A stretch of 37,521 bases of DNA, taken from assembly GCA_910580075.1 (NCBI GenBank), contig CAJTVR010000026.1, forward strand, positions 12,961 to 50,481, in the 5' to 3' direction. This stretch comes from an uncultured Eubacterium sp. (GTDB taxonomy: Bacteria; Bacillota; Clostridia; Lachnospirales; Lachnospiraceae). The notes under the pieces were generated by a model. That model saw nothing but the letters and a program-made list of their open reading frames with translations. It was not told the DNA's origin and did no database searches. Below, piece after piece: positions 1 through 8,997 of this stretch; the first letter of the stretch is position 1; every line of letters starts with the position of its first letter. A program made the translations under genes and the position numbers.

Positions 1-32
1 AGAAGCCTGGCGTACTCTTCATATCGCTGCAT
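1..32 (-). CDS. 5' end of an unidentified gene (truncated by window edge)
   Basis: An ATG at 32-30 on the minus strand lies a few bases after a GGAG ribosome binding site (near 40-43). It opens a frame reading MQRYEEYARL before the window ends. Too little is visible to assign a function. It is co-directional with the M14 peptidase upstream of it. Confidence 0.5.
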   Translation of the reverse strand, partial: MQRYEEYARL

Positions 33-59
33 GGTTTTTCTCCTTTACTTTTATCTTCC

Positions 60-86
60 GGCTATGCGGCGGCAGGCAGCATAGCC
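60..86 (-). terminator. Hairpin between M14 peptidase and the next gene
   Basis: An 8-bp perfect inverted repeat (60-67 pairs with 79-86, GGCTATGC/GCATAGCC) with an 11-nt loop lies just after the stop codon of the M14 gene. No U-run follows it on the minus strand, so termination is plausible but not proven. Confidence 0.35.
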
Positions 87-102
87 CGTATCTGCAGCTT
101 AT

Positions 103-1371
103 TTACACAAGCTGTGTCATCCCTCCTGTTAAAATCCCGATATTATCTTCATAAATCTGAGGAAACTGCTCCATCTGCAGCGGATTTATGCCGCTTCCTG
201 CTTCGATTGTATATCCCGGGCGGTTATATTTTTGAATAAACCAGTCCTTATATCCGGCATACCCGGACGCACCCGGTGTTACTTCCACCGCATATCCGCT
301 CACTTCTCCAAAATACCTGGCTATCCGGTAGGAATTTTCCGGTTCATAATCCAGATATTTCCAGTAAATAACCTCTCCCTGGGTATGATACGCCAGTATC
401 AGCTCAAAATCGTTCCGAAGCGTATAATCATAAACCGCCCTGCTTTCCGGTGCCGTAAGAGGCGCTTCTCCGACAAAATCCCTGGGTGCCGGAGACTGAT
501 AGCCCTGGGCATATTTGATTTCCCTGGCATTTTCCCATCCTGCCGGAAACTGCAGGTTCAGATCAACCCCGTCAATATTTGCTTTCCAGCCGTCCGGAAA
601 TGGAATATCCGGGTAGTCTGCAGCGATATGGCTGGCATTTTCATAATATGCCCCGTCATCTAAAATCCCGTTCACCAGATCCACGCCGTCCGGATTCACC
701 AGCGGCAGCAGATACAGGGAAAAGCCGTAATACAGCCAGGAGGCACGCACTCCTGCAATTTTCTGCCCTGCAGCAAATGCCCTTGCATACTCTTCTGCAA
801 ACTTTAGCAGAACCGGTGTCGTAATCCACTCATTGGCATGAAAGGAAGCATTATAAAACACCTGCCTGATGCCTTCTCCGATCCGCAGCGCAGACATCCG
901 GTGCCCTGTTACGCTGTATCCGACTGGTTCCTCATGCAGAAACGGATAACGCACCAAAAGCCCCTCCAGAATCCAGTCCGTCAGTATCGAAGTATACGGC
1001 ACTTCCTCCGATACAAGCGGAAAATCAAAAGGAACCAGGATCACTGTACCCGGGCGCAGATTCATAGGATTGACTGCCGGATTCGCATCTGTAATCCCCC
1101 GCACAGTCGAATGCATGCGTTCTGCAATCTGCCAGAAAGAATCTCCCTCTTTAAGCCGGTACGGCGTATAGCCTTTCAGATAAGGAATCAAAAGATCCCA
1201 CTGAAATTTCTCCACCTTACACAAATGCTCTTCTCCCAGAAAATCTTTTAAGGCTTCACAGGTGCGGTCCCCAAAAATCCCGTCCGTTTTTACCGGATGT
1301 CCTGCACGTGTCAGTGCAAGCTGTATATATTGTACAAGTGTCCCTTTGTCTCCTGGATTTAAATCTTTCAT
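103..1371 (-). CDS. M14 family zinc peptidase with peptidoglycan-binding and LysM domains
   Basis: Predicted cell-wall peptidase of about 422 residues, similar in architecture to gamma-D-glutamyl-L-diamino acid endopeptidase I. Domains in order: a PG_binding_1-like segment (about residues 3-60), a LysM (about 70-118), and an M14 metallopeptidase domain to the end. Zinc ligands are visible as HANEW (near residue 176) and a later AYHTQG histidine; the catalytic glutamate is in YTIEAGSG near the C-terminus. The substrate-site motif reads VDLNLQFP rather than the carboxypeptidase VDLNRNFP, which fits the endopeptidase I subgroup. I chose the ATG at 1371 because GGAGGCGGGAG precedes it; the frame extends to 1491 without a site of that quality. 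No signal peptide is seen, so it may act on recycled or spore wall material. Confidence 0.85.
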   Translation of the reverse strand: MKDLNPGDKGTLVQYIQLALTRAGHPVKTDGIFGDRTCEALKDFLGEEHLCKVEKFQWDLLIPYLKGYTPYRLKEGDSFWQIAERMHSTVRGITDANPAVNPMNLRPGTVILVPFDFPLVSEEVPYTSILTDWILEGLLVRYPFLHEEPVGYSVTGHRMSALRIGEGIRQVFYNASFHANEWITTPVLLKFAEEYARAFAAGQKIAGVRASWLYYGFSLYLLPLVNPDGVDLVNGILDDGAYYENASHIAADYPDIPFPDGWKANIDGVDLNLQFPAGWENAREIKYAQGYQSPAPRDFVGEAPLTAPESRAVYDYTLRNDFELILAYHTQGEVIYWKYLDYEPENSYRIARYFGEVSGYAVEVTPGASGYAGYKDWFIQKYNRPGYTIEAGSGINPLQMEQFPQIYEDNIGILTGGMTQLV

Positions 1372-1547
1372 ACACTTACTCCCGCCTCCGGCAGAACTTA
1401 TGTAACGCCAGAACCGTTTTTTACCAGTATATGCCTTTGGAAGAGAAAAATGCTGCCTTTTCACAAGATACAGCAAAACGCACCGGCACATTGTGATGCT
1501 CTATGTTACTGGCACAGGCAGGTGTCTTTTGGGGACTTCCGGCAAAG

Positions 1548-2795
1548 TTAACGTTTTTTTGCATACCTGCAGGACTTCTGGAACAGGAAAAAGCCCAGTA
1601 CAAACAGTACTGCCAGCGAGCCGATGCCGTAATTCAGGCTTCCTGTCGCCTGGCTCGTGGCACTGACCAGCAGCGTGCCAAGAAAAGACGCTCCTTTGCC
1701 GCAGATATCAAAAATCCCAAAATACTCCCCTGATTTTTCCGGCGGAATAATCTTCGCGAAATAAGAGCGTGACAGTGCCTGTACCCCGCCCTGAAACAGC
1801 CCGACGCACACAGCCAGAATCCAGAATTTCGGCTGGGAATCCAGTGTCATCCCAAACAGCGTAATCACAGTATAGGCGGCAATGCAGACAGAAATCAGCA
1901 CCCGTGCCGGAAATCTGCCTGAAAGTTTTCCAAAAACAAGCGTAGCCGGAAATGCCACAATCTGTGTCAGCAAAAGAGCCAGCAGAAGTCCTGTCGTATC
2001 CAGGCCGAGCGCTGTGCCGTAAGCCGTCGCCATATCAATAATCGTATATACTCCGTCGATATAGCAAAAAAACGCCAGCAGAAACCAGAAGACTTCCTTG
2101 TCCTTACCCATATGCTTTAAAGTGCTGCCAAGCCTTTTAAAGCTGCCGCTGATAACTCCTTTCTTAGCTTCCACATAATGCTTTTGCCTGTAAGAGATAC
2201 ACAGAGGCATGGATGCTGCAAACCACCAGAGGGCTGAGATTACAAAAGCAGCTGTCATTGCAGCCATCTGTCCAAGCCCGAAGCGCCCGCTGTTTAATAC
2301 AAGAACCAGCCCTATGACAAACGGCACACAGCTCCCAATATACCCCCATGCAAATCCTCTCGCAGACACTTCGTCCATGCGCTGCGGCTCTGTCACATCC
2401 GAAAGCATGGAATCGTAAAAAATAATGCTTGTAGAAAATCCGCATTTTGCAATGACAAACAGAATAAGAAATATAAACCAGTGTCTTGTAAATCCAAGCA
2501 GCGAACACCCCGCCGTTCCAATCAGCATGCTTACAGCAAATACCGGTTTCTTAAAGCCTCTAAAATCTGTCATCGTTCCAAGCACCGGCCCGGATAATGC
2601 CACAATGACTGTTACTGCTGATGCAGCATATCCCCAGTATGCCAGATAATCAACGGAAGAAATCCCTGCTTCTTTTGCAATCGCATCAAAATAGATCGGA
2701 AACAGTGTGGATACGAGCAGTATAAATGCAGAATTCCCCACATCATACAGCACCCATGCTTTTTCCATTCCGGTCAGTTTTATTTTATCTGGCAT
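1548..2795 (-). CDS. MFS transporter, UMF1 (Atg22-like) family
   Basis: Integral membrane protein of about 415 residues with roughly 12 hydrophobic segments. The N-terminus (TGMEKAWVLYDVGNSAF) is the hallmark of the UMF1/Atg22-like branch of the major facilitator superfamily, whose bacterial members are mostly uncharacterised exporters. The loop containing DEVSARGFAWGYIG after TM4 also matches the family. The ATG at 2795 is preferred because GGGAG lies 8 nt upstream; a GTG at 2822 in the same frame is the alternative. It follows the hydrolase gene by 30 nt and is probably cotranscribed with it. The substrate cannot be inferred. Confidence 0.85.
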   Translation of the reverse strand: MPDKIKLTGMEKAWVLYDVGNSAFILLVSTLFPIYFDAIAKEAGISSVDYLAYWGYAASAVTVIVALSGPVLGTMTDFRGFKKPVFAVSMLIGTAGCSLLGFTRHWFIFLILFVIAKCGFSTSIIFYDSMLSDVTEPQRMDEVSARGFAWGYIGSCVPFVIGLVLVLNSGRFGLGQMAAMTAAFVISALWWFAASMPLCISYRQKHYVEAKKGVISGSFKRLGSTLKHMGKDKEVFWFLLAFFCYIDGVYTIIDMATAYGTALGLDTTGLLLALLLTQIVAFPATLVFGKLSGRFPARVLISVCIAAYTVITLFGMTLDSQPKFWILAVCVGLFQGGVQALSRSYFAKIIPPEKSGEYFGIFDICGKGASFLGTLLVSATSQATGSLNYGIGSLAVLFVLGFFLFQKSCRYAKKR

Positions 2796-2825
2796 CGTAT
2801 CATCTCCCATTCTTTTATTCACATG

Positions 2826-3812
2826 TTACAGTCTGCCTTTATTTTGTTCTAAAAATGAAAATATCTCATCATAAAACTGCAGCCGCGCCCTCTCTTTTGC
2901 ATTAAAAATTTCATGTTTTGCATCCAGCATCCATACCAGCCTGGCATTTTTCAGTTTTCCTGCAAACCTTAAGATTTCATCTGTATCCACCATATGTTCC
3001 CTGCCCGCTGCAAACACCAGCACAGGAATTTTGATTCTGGAAATATTTTTGTAATCCTGCACATACCTGGCAGCTTTTGCTGCCGCACATACCCAGCCGT
3101 AAGCTGCCCCGCTGTTTTGGTTTCTCCAGTTTCCAAGCCTTTTTTCATGTGCATACAGATACCGCTCCTGCGACAGGCAGGAACTTTTTTCAAACCGCGG
3201 CTTTGCTGTAAATCCCCGCTGTCCGGCTGCATAAGCCTTTCCAAAACCGCATGCCCTGCAGATATCTGCAGTCAGCATAGCCGCCGGATAAGGCAGTCCC
3301 CGCACTTTCATCTGTATCATCGGCGAAGACAGTACAGCCTTTTGAAAATCATCCGGATACCGCTGCAGATATATACTGCCAATCGCACCACCCATAGAAT
3401 GTGCAAATAATATCATTTCATTCTGATACACAGCTGCAATTTTTTTTACAAATATATGCAGGTCCCTTACATACTGCGCAAAACTTTCTACATATACTTT
3501 TTCCATATTTCTGAGTACGCGCTGTGACCGTCCATGCCCCCGGTGTTCCGGCAGAAATACCGCATAGCCTGCCTGCAGAAAATAGAACACAGCCTCGTTA
3601 TATTTTTCTGCAAATTCACTGAATCCATGAGAAATGACAATGCATGCTTTCGGATGCTCCGGCACATACGTACAGTAAAAAATCTGTGTGCCGTCATAAC
3701 TGGAAAAAAAGCCGCTGCGGCGGTATTTTCTAAGATACGGCTCCGCCTGCTGTTTCATCTGTTCTCTGAACCCTGTTTCCTTAAGATACTGAATGGTTAC
3801 TTTTTCTGTCAT
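2826..3812 (-). CDS. Alpha/beta hydrolase, lysophospholipase/monoacylglycerol lipase type
   Basis: Cytosolic 328-residue serine hydrolase. The nucleophile elbow AHSMGGA (GxSxG-type) sits near residue 138. The N-terminal VISHGFSEFAEKYNE and the LPEHRGHGRS segment match Hydrolase_4/PldB-like lysophospholipases, and the histidine of the triad is probably in LDAKHEIFN near the C-terminus. The start has a GGAAAGG site 5 nt upstream. The gene lies 25 nt after the phosphodiesterase gene, so the two may act together on phospholipid breakdown products, which is inference from adjacency and family. Confidence 0.82.
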   Translation of the reverse strand: MTEKVTIQYLKETGFREQMKQQAEPYLRKYRRSGFFSSYDGTQIFYCTYVPEHPKACIVISHGFSEFAEKYNEAVFYFLQAGYAVFLPEHRGHGRSQRVLRNMEKVYVESFAQYVRDLHIFVKKIAAVYQNEMILFAHSMGGAIGSIYLQRYPDDFQKAVLSSPMIQMKVRGLPYPAAMLTADICRACGFGKAYAAGQRGFTAKPRFEKSSCLSQERYLYAHEKRLGNWRNQNSGAAYGWVCAAAKAARYVQDYKNISRIKIPVLVFAAGREHMVDTDEILRFAGKLKNARLVWMLDAKHEIFNAKERARLQFYDEIFSFLEQNKGRL

Positions 3813-3837
3813 AATACCTTTCCGTCTTATTACAATC

Positions 3838-4623
3838 CTATAATACCTTTTCCATTTTTCTTACAATTTCGGGAACCAGTTTCCCGTTTTCGTATTCATC
3901 TACAACCCTGCGTGCCAGTTTCGGATCGTTCGTAATCATAGCGTCTGTTTCGTGCTCGCACAAAAGCCGCATATGCTCTTCTTCATTGACTGTCCAGACA
4001 TGCACTTTCATTCCATGTTTACGGCACTCTTCAAAAAACTCCGGATACTGCACATTATAAATTGCCGGATGCAGCGCATCTGCCTGCACAACATTTCTTG
4101 CATAATCCACCGCACGTATCAGGCCGTCCTGATAAAGCATTCCGGTTACGGCATCCGGGCAGAGCCTTCGAATTTTACGAATAGTATAATGATTAAACGA
4201 TGAATAGATGACCCGGTTCTCCAGCCCGTGTTTCTGTGTCAGCTCCAGCACTTTTTCTTCGATTTCAGGATAAAAAACCACTCCTGTTTTTAACTCTGCG
4301 TTAATAGTCAGATTGGAAGGCTTAATCAGCTCATATACTTCTTCCAGTGTCGGAACGCACTGCGTGCCAAACTCTGGAAAATGTTTATTGACATTGATTT
4401 TCCTTAACTGGTCATACGTATAATCCTTCACCCAGCCTGTTTCATCACTGACCCGGCCAAGTGTTTCATCGTGTATGACAACAAGCCTGCCGTCTTTTGT
4501 CATCTGCACATCCAGCTCAATGCCGTCAGCCTTAAAATCTGCGGCCAGTCGAAAAGATGCCAGTGTGTTTTCCGGTGCATAGCCGCTGGCTCCTCTGTGA
4601 GCCCATACATATGTTTTTTTCAT
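3838..4623 (-). CDS. Glycerophosphodiester phosphodiesterase
   Basis: Hydrolyses deacylated phospholipids to glycerol-3-phosphate and an alcohol. The 261-residue protein is a single GDPD domain with no signal peptide. The diagnostic elements are AHRGASGYAPENT (near residues 7-19), GIELDVQMTKDG and VVIHDETLGR, which supply the catalytic histidines and metal-binding acidic residues, and the C-terminal VHVWTVNEEE and AMITNDP motifs. The ATG at 4623 follows GGAGGTAAC; an upstream in-frame ATG at 4641 lies before this site and is less likely. It sits 56 nt after the spermidine-synthase-like gene. Confidence 0.92.
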   Translation of the reverse strand: MKKTYVWAHRGASGYAPENTLASFRLAADFKADGIELDVQMTKDGRLVVIHDETLGRVSDETGWVKDYTYDQLRKINVNKHFPEFGTQCVPTLEEVYELIKPSNLTINAELKTGVVFYPEIEEKVLELTQKHGLENRVIYSSFNHYTIRKIRRLCPDAVTGMLYQDGLIRAVDYARNVVQADALHPAIYNVQYPEFFEECRKHGMKVHVWTVNEEEHMRLLCEHETDAMITNDPKLARRVVDEYENGKLVPEIVRKMEKVL

Positions 4624-4679
4624 GTTACCTCCGCCCTTCATTTCTATATATCACTGCTGCTTATGATCTTTCAAATAGA

Positions 4680-6281
4680 TCAGAGCCGGTCGAGCAGCCC
4701 GCCCAGCCCTTCATTTTCATAAATTTCCCTGTAATATGCCGCCTCACTCAGAATCAGTTCATCTATCACCTGCATTCCCAGCAGCTCAACCGGAGCCTTA
4801 TCATCTGTCAGAAGATAATCTCCCGGTTCATATGCGCTAAGGCCGTCTGATACCTGGTCGATCAGATCTGCCAGTTCCGCATCCGGCGCTAAAGCCGTAT
4901 TGTCCTGCATTACCTCCAGAATATCCGGAGAAGCGGAAGCAAACAGCTCTCTGTTTGTAGATCCTTTGACATCCACCGTATATACGGTGTCAAATACTCT
5001 GGAAATCGTATCCGCCAGATACTGGTTAATGCTGCCTTCCTTTGTTCCCCGCATATTCATATTGACAGCCATCACACCGTCCGGCGTCAGATGTTCTTTT
5101 ACCATCGTAAAAAACTCAGCTGACGACATCTGAAACGGTATTGTAATATCCTGATAAGCATCCACCATAATCACATCATATTTTTTATCTGATGCCTGTA
5201 AATATGCCCGTCCGTCATACGTCGTCACCGGCACAGCTTCCGGCAGATGAAAATATGTCCGGGCAAGATCTGTAATCTTTTCATCAATTTCCACCCCTTC
5301 GATATCTGCATGGTAAAAATACCGCCCGCACTGGGATGCATACGTCCCGGTACCCATGCCCAGAATCAGAATATCCAGACTGTCCTTTTCATACACTCCT
5401 GCCATAAACGGAGCCGCCATTGCATAGTCATAATACATGCCGCTTAAGCTTTTGTCCTTTTTCAGAATGGACTGCACGCCAAACAAAACATTGGTAGATA
5501 GAATAACACTGTCTTCATCTTCTTTTACCTGCAGATAATTATAGACAGACTCTCCTTCATAAACCAGATCTTTTTCCCAGAATGCAAAGCTGTCAGACGT
5601 CCCTAACAGACAGCAGAGTATAAAATCAAACAGCCCCGCCGCTATCCTTTTGGCTTTTCTTTTGGCTGATATAAAATAAACCAGCGCCAGAAGCAGAAGA
5701 ATGCCCGAAAAAATCAAAAAAGTCACAGACGTCCCTACAGCCGGAATTGTTACAAAAGTAGGAAGAAACGTGCCGAGAATGCTTCCGATTGTGTTAAATG
5801 CATTCAGCATCCCGACCGTTTTTCCATTGTCGTCCAGACTATCTACCGTATATTTTACAAGCGACGGTGTAACGGTTCCGAGCAGAAACAGCGGAAATAC
5901 AAAGATCACCATACAGGTACAAAACGCCGCCAGAATTAAAAACTGATTGCTGACTGTAAAAATTAAAAGAGCTGAAATCCCAAGAATGATATATTTTCCC
6001 ACAACCGGAATAAGCGCAATCCACACAGCTGCAACTACCATTCTCGCATAAAGCCGGTCCGGGTCCGGATGTTTATCCGCAGCCCAGCCTCCGTAAATAT
6101 TGCCGAGCGCCATCGCAATCATAATCGTTCCAATAATAATCGTCCATACAATCTGCGAGGAACTAAAATAGGGAGCAAGCAGACGGCTTGCCCCTAATTC
6201 AACTGCCATTACAGACATTCCTGAAAAAAACTCTGTCAGATACAGATACACTTTATTATTTAGAATGCGTGCTTTTTCCAT
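4680..6281 (-). CDS. Membrane protein fused to a spermidine synthase-like domain
   Basis: A 533-residue two-part protein. The N-terminal ~220 residues carry about six to seven membrane segments resembling half of a transporter (GNIYGGWAADKHPDP is an MFS-like loop). The C-terminal half is a class I methyltransferase-fold aminopropyltransferase-like domain, with ILGMGTGTYASQC, EGVEIDEKI and DVIMVDAYQD as nucleotide- and amine-site motifs. This fused architecture is widespread in Clostridia and its function is not established; true spermidine synthase activity should not be assumed. The ATG at 6281 lies just after AAGGAAAGGCGGAG. Confidence 0.8.
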   Translation of the reverse strand: MEKARILNNKVYLYLTEFFSGMSVMAVELGASRLLAPYFSSSQIVWTIIIGTIMIAMALGNIYGGWAADKHPDPDRLYARMVVAAVWIALIPVVGKYIILGISALLIFTVSNQFLILAAFCTCMVIFVFPLFLLGTVTPSLVKYTVDSLDDNGKTVGMLNAFNTIGSILGTFLPTFVTIPAVGTSVTFLIFSGILLLLALVYFISAKRKAKRIAAGLFDFILCCLLGTSDSFAFWEKDLVYEGESVYNYLQVKEDEDSVILSTNVLFGVQSILKKDKSLSGMYYDYAMAAPFMAGVYEKDSLDILILGMGTGTYASQCGRYFYHADIEGVEIDEKITDLARTYFHLPEAVPVTTYDGRAYLQASDKKYDVIMVDAYQDITIPFQMSSAEFFTMVKEHLTPDGVMAVNMNMRGTKEGSINQYLADTISRVFDTVYTVDVKGSTNRELFASASPDILEVMQDNTALAPDAELADLIDQVSDGLSAYEPGDYLLTDDKAPVELLGMQVIDELILSEAAYYREIYENEGLGGLLDRL

Positions 6282-6374
6282 TTCTCCGCCTTTCCTTATG
6301 CTTTTCATTTTCTAATATCATAACAAATTATACAGATTCTGGCAATCATTCTTTTCACCGTTCCTTTATTCCTG

Positions 6375-7118
6375 CTACGGCTCTAAAAATCCCAGATATT
6401 CATCAAATAAATTGAAAAGCATATCTCCGGAACAGACTGGTATCCGGGCTGTCGAACTGCCCAGAGGTGCATAGGTATACAGATCATGCGCCTTTGTCAG
6501 TACCAGCGCTGGCACCACATCATAATCCGGCCCGGCCAGTACTTCGATATACGCACAGTATTTTGCCGCCTGGCTGACCTCTTCCGGGTCGATTTTATCT
6601 TTCATTTTAAACTCCAGTGAAAAAACATAGTGGTCTGCTATCACAAGTACATCCGCATAAATCCGGATATATTTTGCTCTTTTTAAGCGCAGTTCGAATG
6701 CGATTTCCCATCTGGAAACGTCCACTGCGTCCAAATCTGCAAACAGCTGCCTCATCGTATCATATTCATCCCAGAAAGAATGAAACAGCCCCCTTGTATC
6801 GTTCAGGTTTCTCCCGATCTGCCTGCATCCCTGTTTCAGCATCTCAAACCACTCTGTCCGGTTCTCCTTTAAAAATTCCCACACCATTGCATAATAGCCG
6901 CAGAAATCTCCAAGTCCGGTATGCGGCACCGTCTGGCGCACAAGCCCGTGCCAGCGGAAGGCCTCATCTTTATAGCACAGCTCTCTCATATAAGGTGAGC
7001 CATACAGATAATGATGAATTACTGCACGGTCTTTATGCAGATGCGCCGCAATTTCCCGTGCCTTTATTCCGTCATTTCTGCAAATCAGTGTATAAATATC
7101 TCTTTCTATGATATCCAT
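6375..7118 (-). CDS. HTH plus PD-(D/E)XK nuclease-like protein
   Basis: A 247-residue protein. Residues 1-45 resemble a winged helix (GIKAREIAAHLHKDRAVIHHYLY). Residues about 150-200 contain a PD-(D/E)XK core: an aspartate in YADVLVI, then SLEFKMKD supplying the E-x-K pair, followed by an amphipathic helix EVSQAAKYCAYIE. This arrangement is seen in stand-alone nuclease-like proteins of restriction or DNA-repair type. The role is unknown. The ribosome binding site is weak (AGGA about 12 nt upstream). The gene is not obviously in an operon. Confidence 0.6.
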   Translation of the reverse strand: MDIIERDIYTLICRNDGIKAREIAAHLHKDRAVIHHYLYGSPYMRELCYKDEAFRWHGLVRQTVPHTGLGDFCGYYAMVWEFLKENRTEWFEMLKQGCRQIGRNLNDTRGLFHSFWDEYDTMRQLFADLDAVDVSRWEIAFELRLKRAKYIRIYADVLVIADHYVFSLEFKMKDKIDPEEVSQAAKYCAYIEVLAGPDYDVVPALVLTKAHDLYTYAPLGSSTARIPVCSGDMLFNLFDEYLGFLEP

Positions 7119-7290
7119 GATATGTATATTCCTTTTATCTTTATTTTATCCTTAGCAAAGCCGTTCCGGCACATGAAGCCGGTCTTATCAGCCATCCGGG
7201 ATAGGGATTACCGGCGCATCATTTTCCAAAGTTTCGGTTACCCGGTATCCCTGATCCATTCTAAGCCTTCTGATTCTAAAGCGGCCCTCC

Positions 7291-8787
7291 TTAAAACTGA
7301 AAGTAAATAAACTGGCCTGCATCATATCCCGGCCCGTAAATGCCAAACAGGAAAATATAGCAAAACATTCCAGCAACAACACCCCATCGAAACCATGCAC
7401 ACTGCTTTTTCAAAAACGTATCCAGTGTATCCTTCCCTGCATACTTTATAATGCTTACCAGAAACATGACAGCCAGTGAGAAAATAAGCACATTCATCTC
7501 CATTCGTTTTAATCCCAGTCTGTAAAAAGTCCCGTCTGAAAGTACCCACCAGTCCGGTTTTGTAAAGATTCTGCCAATATATCCTGCTGCCTGGGCAAGT
7601 GACTCTGCCCGGAAAAATATCCAGGCAAATGTCGTTAAAATAAAAACTGCCGCTGTCTGGCCGAAACGAAAACTGAATGAATCCCGTTTTGTATTTGTCC
7701 ATTGATAAATCTGATCGCGGATATTTCTTGTTTCTGCAGCAGTCACCTGAAAGATGCCATGTATGCCGCCCCATATCACATAATGCCAGCTGGCCCCATG
7801 CCACAGGCCGCTTACAAGAAACGTAATCAGAATATTGATATGCCTTCGAATTCTGCCGCATCGGTTTCCGCCCAGAGGAATATATAAATAATCTTTAAAC
7901 CATGTACTCAGGGAAATATGCCACCGTCTCCAGAATTCCTGAATGCTTCTGGAAAAATACGGTGTGTCAAAATTTTCCATCAGTTCAAATCCCATCACCT
8001 TTGCCGCACCAATAGCAATCGTCGAATAACTTGCAAAATCACAGTAAATCTGAATAGAAAATGCCGCTGCTCCCAGAATCAGCACCACGGTCCCATAAAA
8101 GTACCAGGAATCAAATACCGTATCCGCCAGAACTGCGATCCGGTCGGCGATGACCATTTTCTGAAAATATCCCCACAGCATAATCCGAAGGCCGCTGGCG
8201 ATCCGGTCGTAATCAAACAGCTCCCTGCGCCCCGCCCTGTCCATCCGGCCGATCTGCCCCAGAAGATTTTTAGACCTTTCAATCGGCCCGGCAACTAACT
8301 GCGGAAAGAAGGATACAAATAGCGCATATTTTATAATATCTTTTTCAGGCTGTATATCTTCCCTGTAAACATCCATCGTATAGCTCAGCGCCTGAAACGT
8401 ATAAAAAGAAATACCTGCAGGCAGTACAAAATCAAACGGTTTTTCCACCATCTGAAATCCAAACTGATGCAATAGAACATTCACATTGCCCAGCATAAAA
8501 TCAAAATATTTAAAAAAGGCCAGAATACATAAATTCAGCGTAAAACTGACTGCCACAATCCACTTTCTGATAACCGTTTTTTCCCGGTATTTCGCAAGCA
8601 GCAGCCCGCTGAGCCAGGTCAGAAATGTAGAGCCTGCAATTAACACCGCATATTTTGCATTCCAGCTCATATAAAAATAGTAGCTTGCCGCAAGCAGCCA
8701 CAGGCAGCGCAGCTTCTTTGGAACCAGAAAATACACCGATACTACTGCCGGAAAAAAAATCAGAAAACTGAATGAATTAAACAGCAT
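7291..8787 (-). CDS. MBOAT family membrane-bound O-acyltransferase (AlgI/DltB-like)
   Basis: A 498-residue polytopic membrane protein that transfers acyl (often acetyl) groups to envelope polysaccharides or teichoic acids. Diagnostic motifs are LPAGISFYTFQALSY, FFPQLVAGPIERS, FWRRWHISLSTWFKDYLYIPLGG and the active-site region SGLWHGASWHYVIWGG near residues 327-343, including the conserved histidines. In AlgI-type systems an AlgX/DltD-like partner usually follows. Here the next gene downstream (ending at 6375) is unrelated, so this copy looks orphaned. GAGGG lies 8 nt before the ATG. Confidence 0.92.
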   Translation of the reverse strand: MLFNSFSFLIFFPAVVSVYFLVPKKLRCLWLLAASYYFYMSWNAKYAVLIAGSTFLTWLSGLLLAKYREKTVIRKWIVAVSFTLNLCILAFFKYFDFMLGNVNVLLHQFGFQMVEKPFDFVLPAGISFYTFQALSYTMDVYREDIQPEKDIIKYALFVSFFPQLVAGPIERSKNLLGQIGRMDRAGRRELFDYDRIASGLRIMLWGYFQKMVIADRIAVLADTVFDSWYFYGTVVLILGAAAFSIQIYCDFASYSTIAIGAAKVMGFELMENFDTPYFSRSIQEFWRRWHISLSTWFKDYLYIPLGGNRCGRIRRHINILITFLVSGLWHGASWHYVIWGGIHGIFQVTAAETRNIRDQIYQWTNTKRDSFSFRFGQTAAVFILTTFAWIFFRAESLAQAAGYIGRIFTKPDWWVLSDGTFYRLGLKRMEMNVLIFSLAVMFLVSIIKYAGKDTLDTFLKKQCAWFRWGVVAGMFCYIFLFGIYGPGYDAGQFIYFQF

Positions 8788-8932
8788 GTTTTATTCCCTC
8801 TTTCCGGGGCTTTCGCATGCTCTAAGCCGCGGCGTCCCCTCCTGCTAAAATCAGCTCCCTGCCGTATTTCAGGCAGAGCTTTTATGTCTTATTACAGTTT
8901 TTTCCATTCAGAGGGAATTTATTCACCAATAT

Positions 8933-8990
8933 AAAAAAAGCCATAAACAGTATGCAAGCCGCACTTATGGCATCATACTGTTCATGGCTT
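8933..8990 (-). terminator. Rho-independent terminator of the chemotaxis receptor gene
   Basis: A 17-bp stem (8974-8990 pairs with 8938-8954, one G-U pair) encloses a 19-nt loop and ends in a run of seven U on the minus strand (8933-8939). It begins 8 nt past the receptor stop codon. Confidence 0.9.
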
Positions 8991-8997
8991 TTAGATT

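Noticed and set aside
4680..6281. True spermidine synthase (speE)
   Set aside because: The N-terminal membrane half and the context do not match polyamine biosynthesis genes; only the C-terminal fold is shared.
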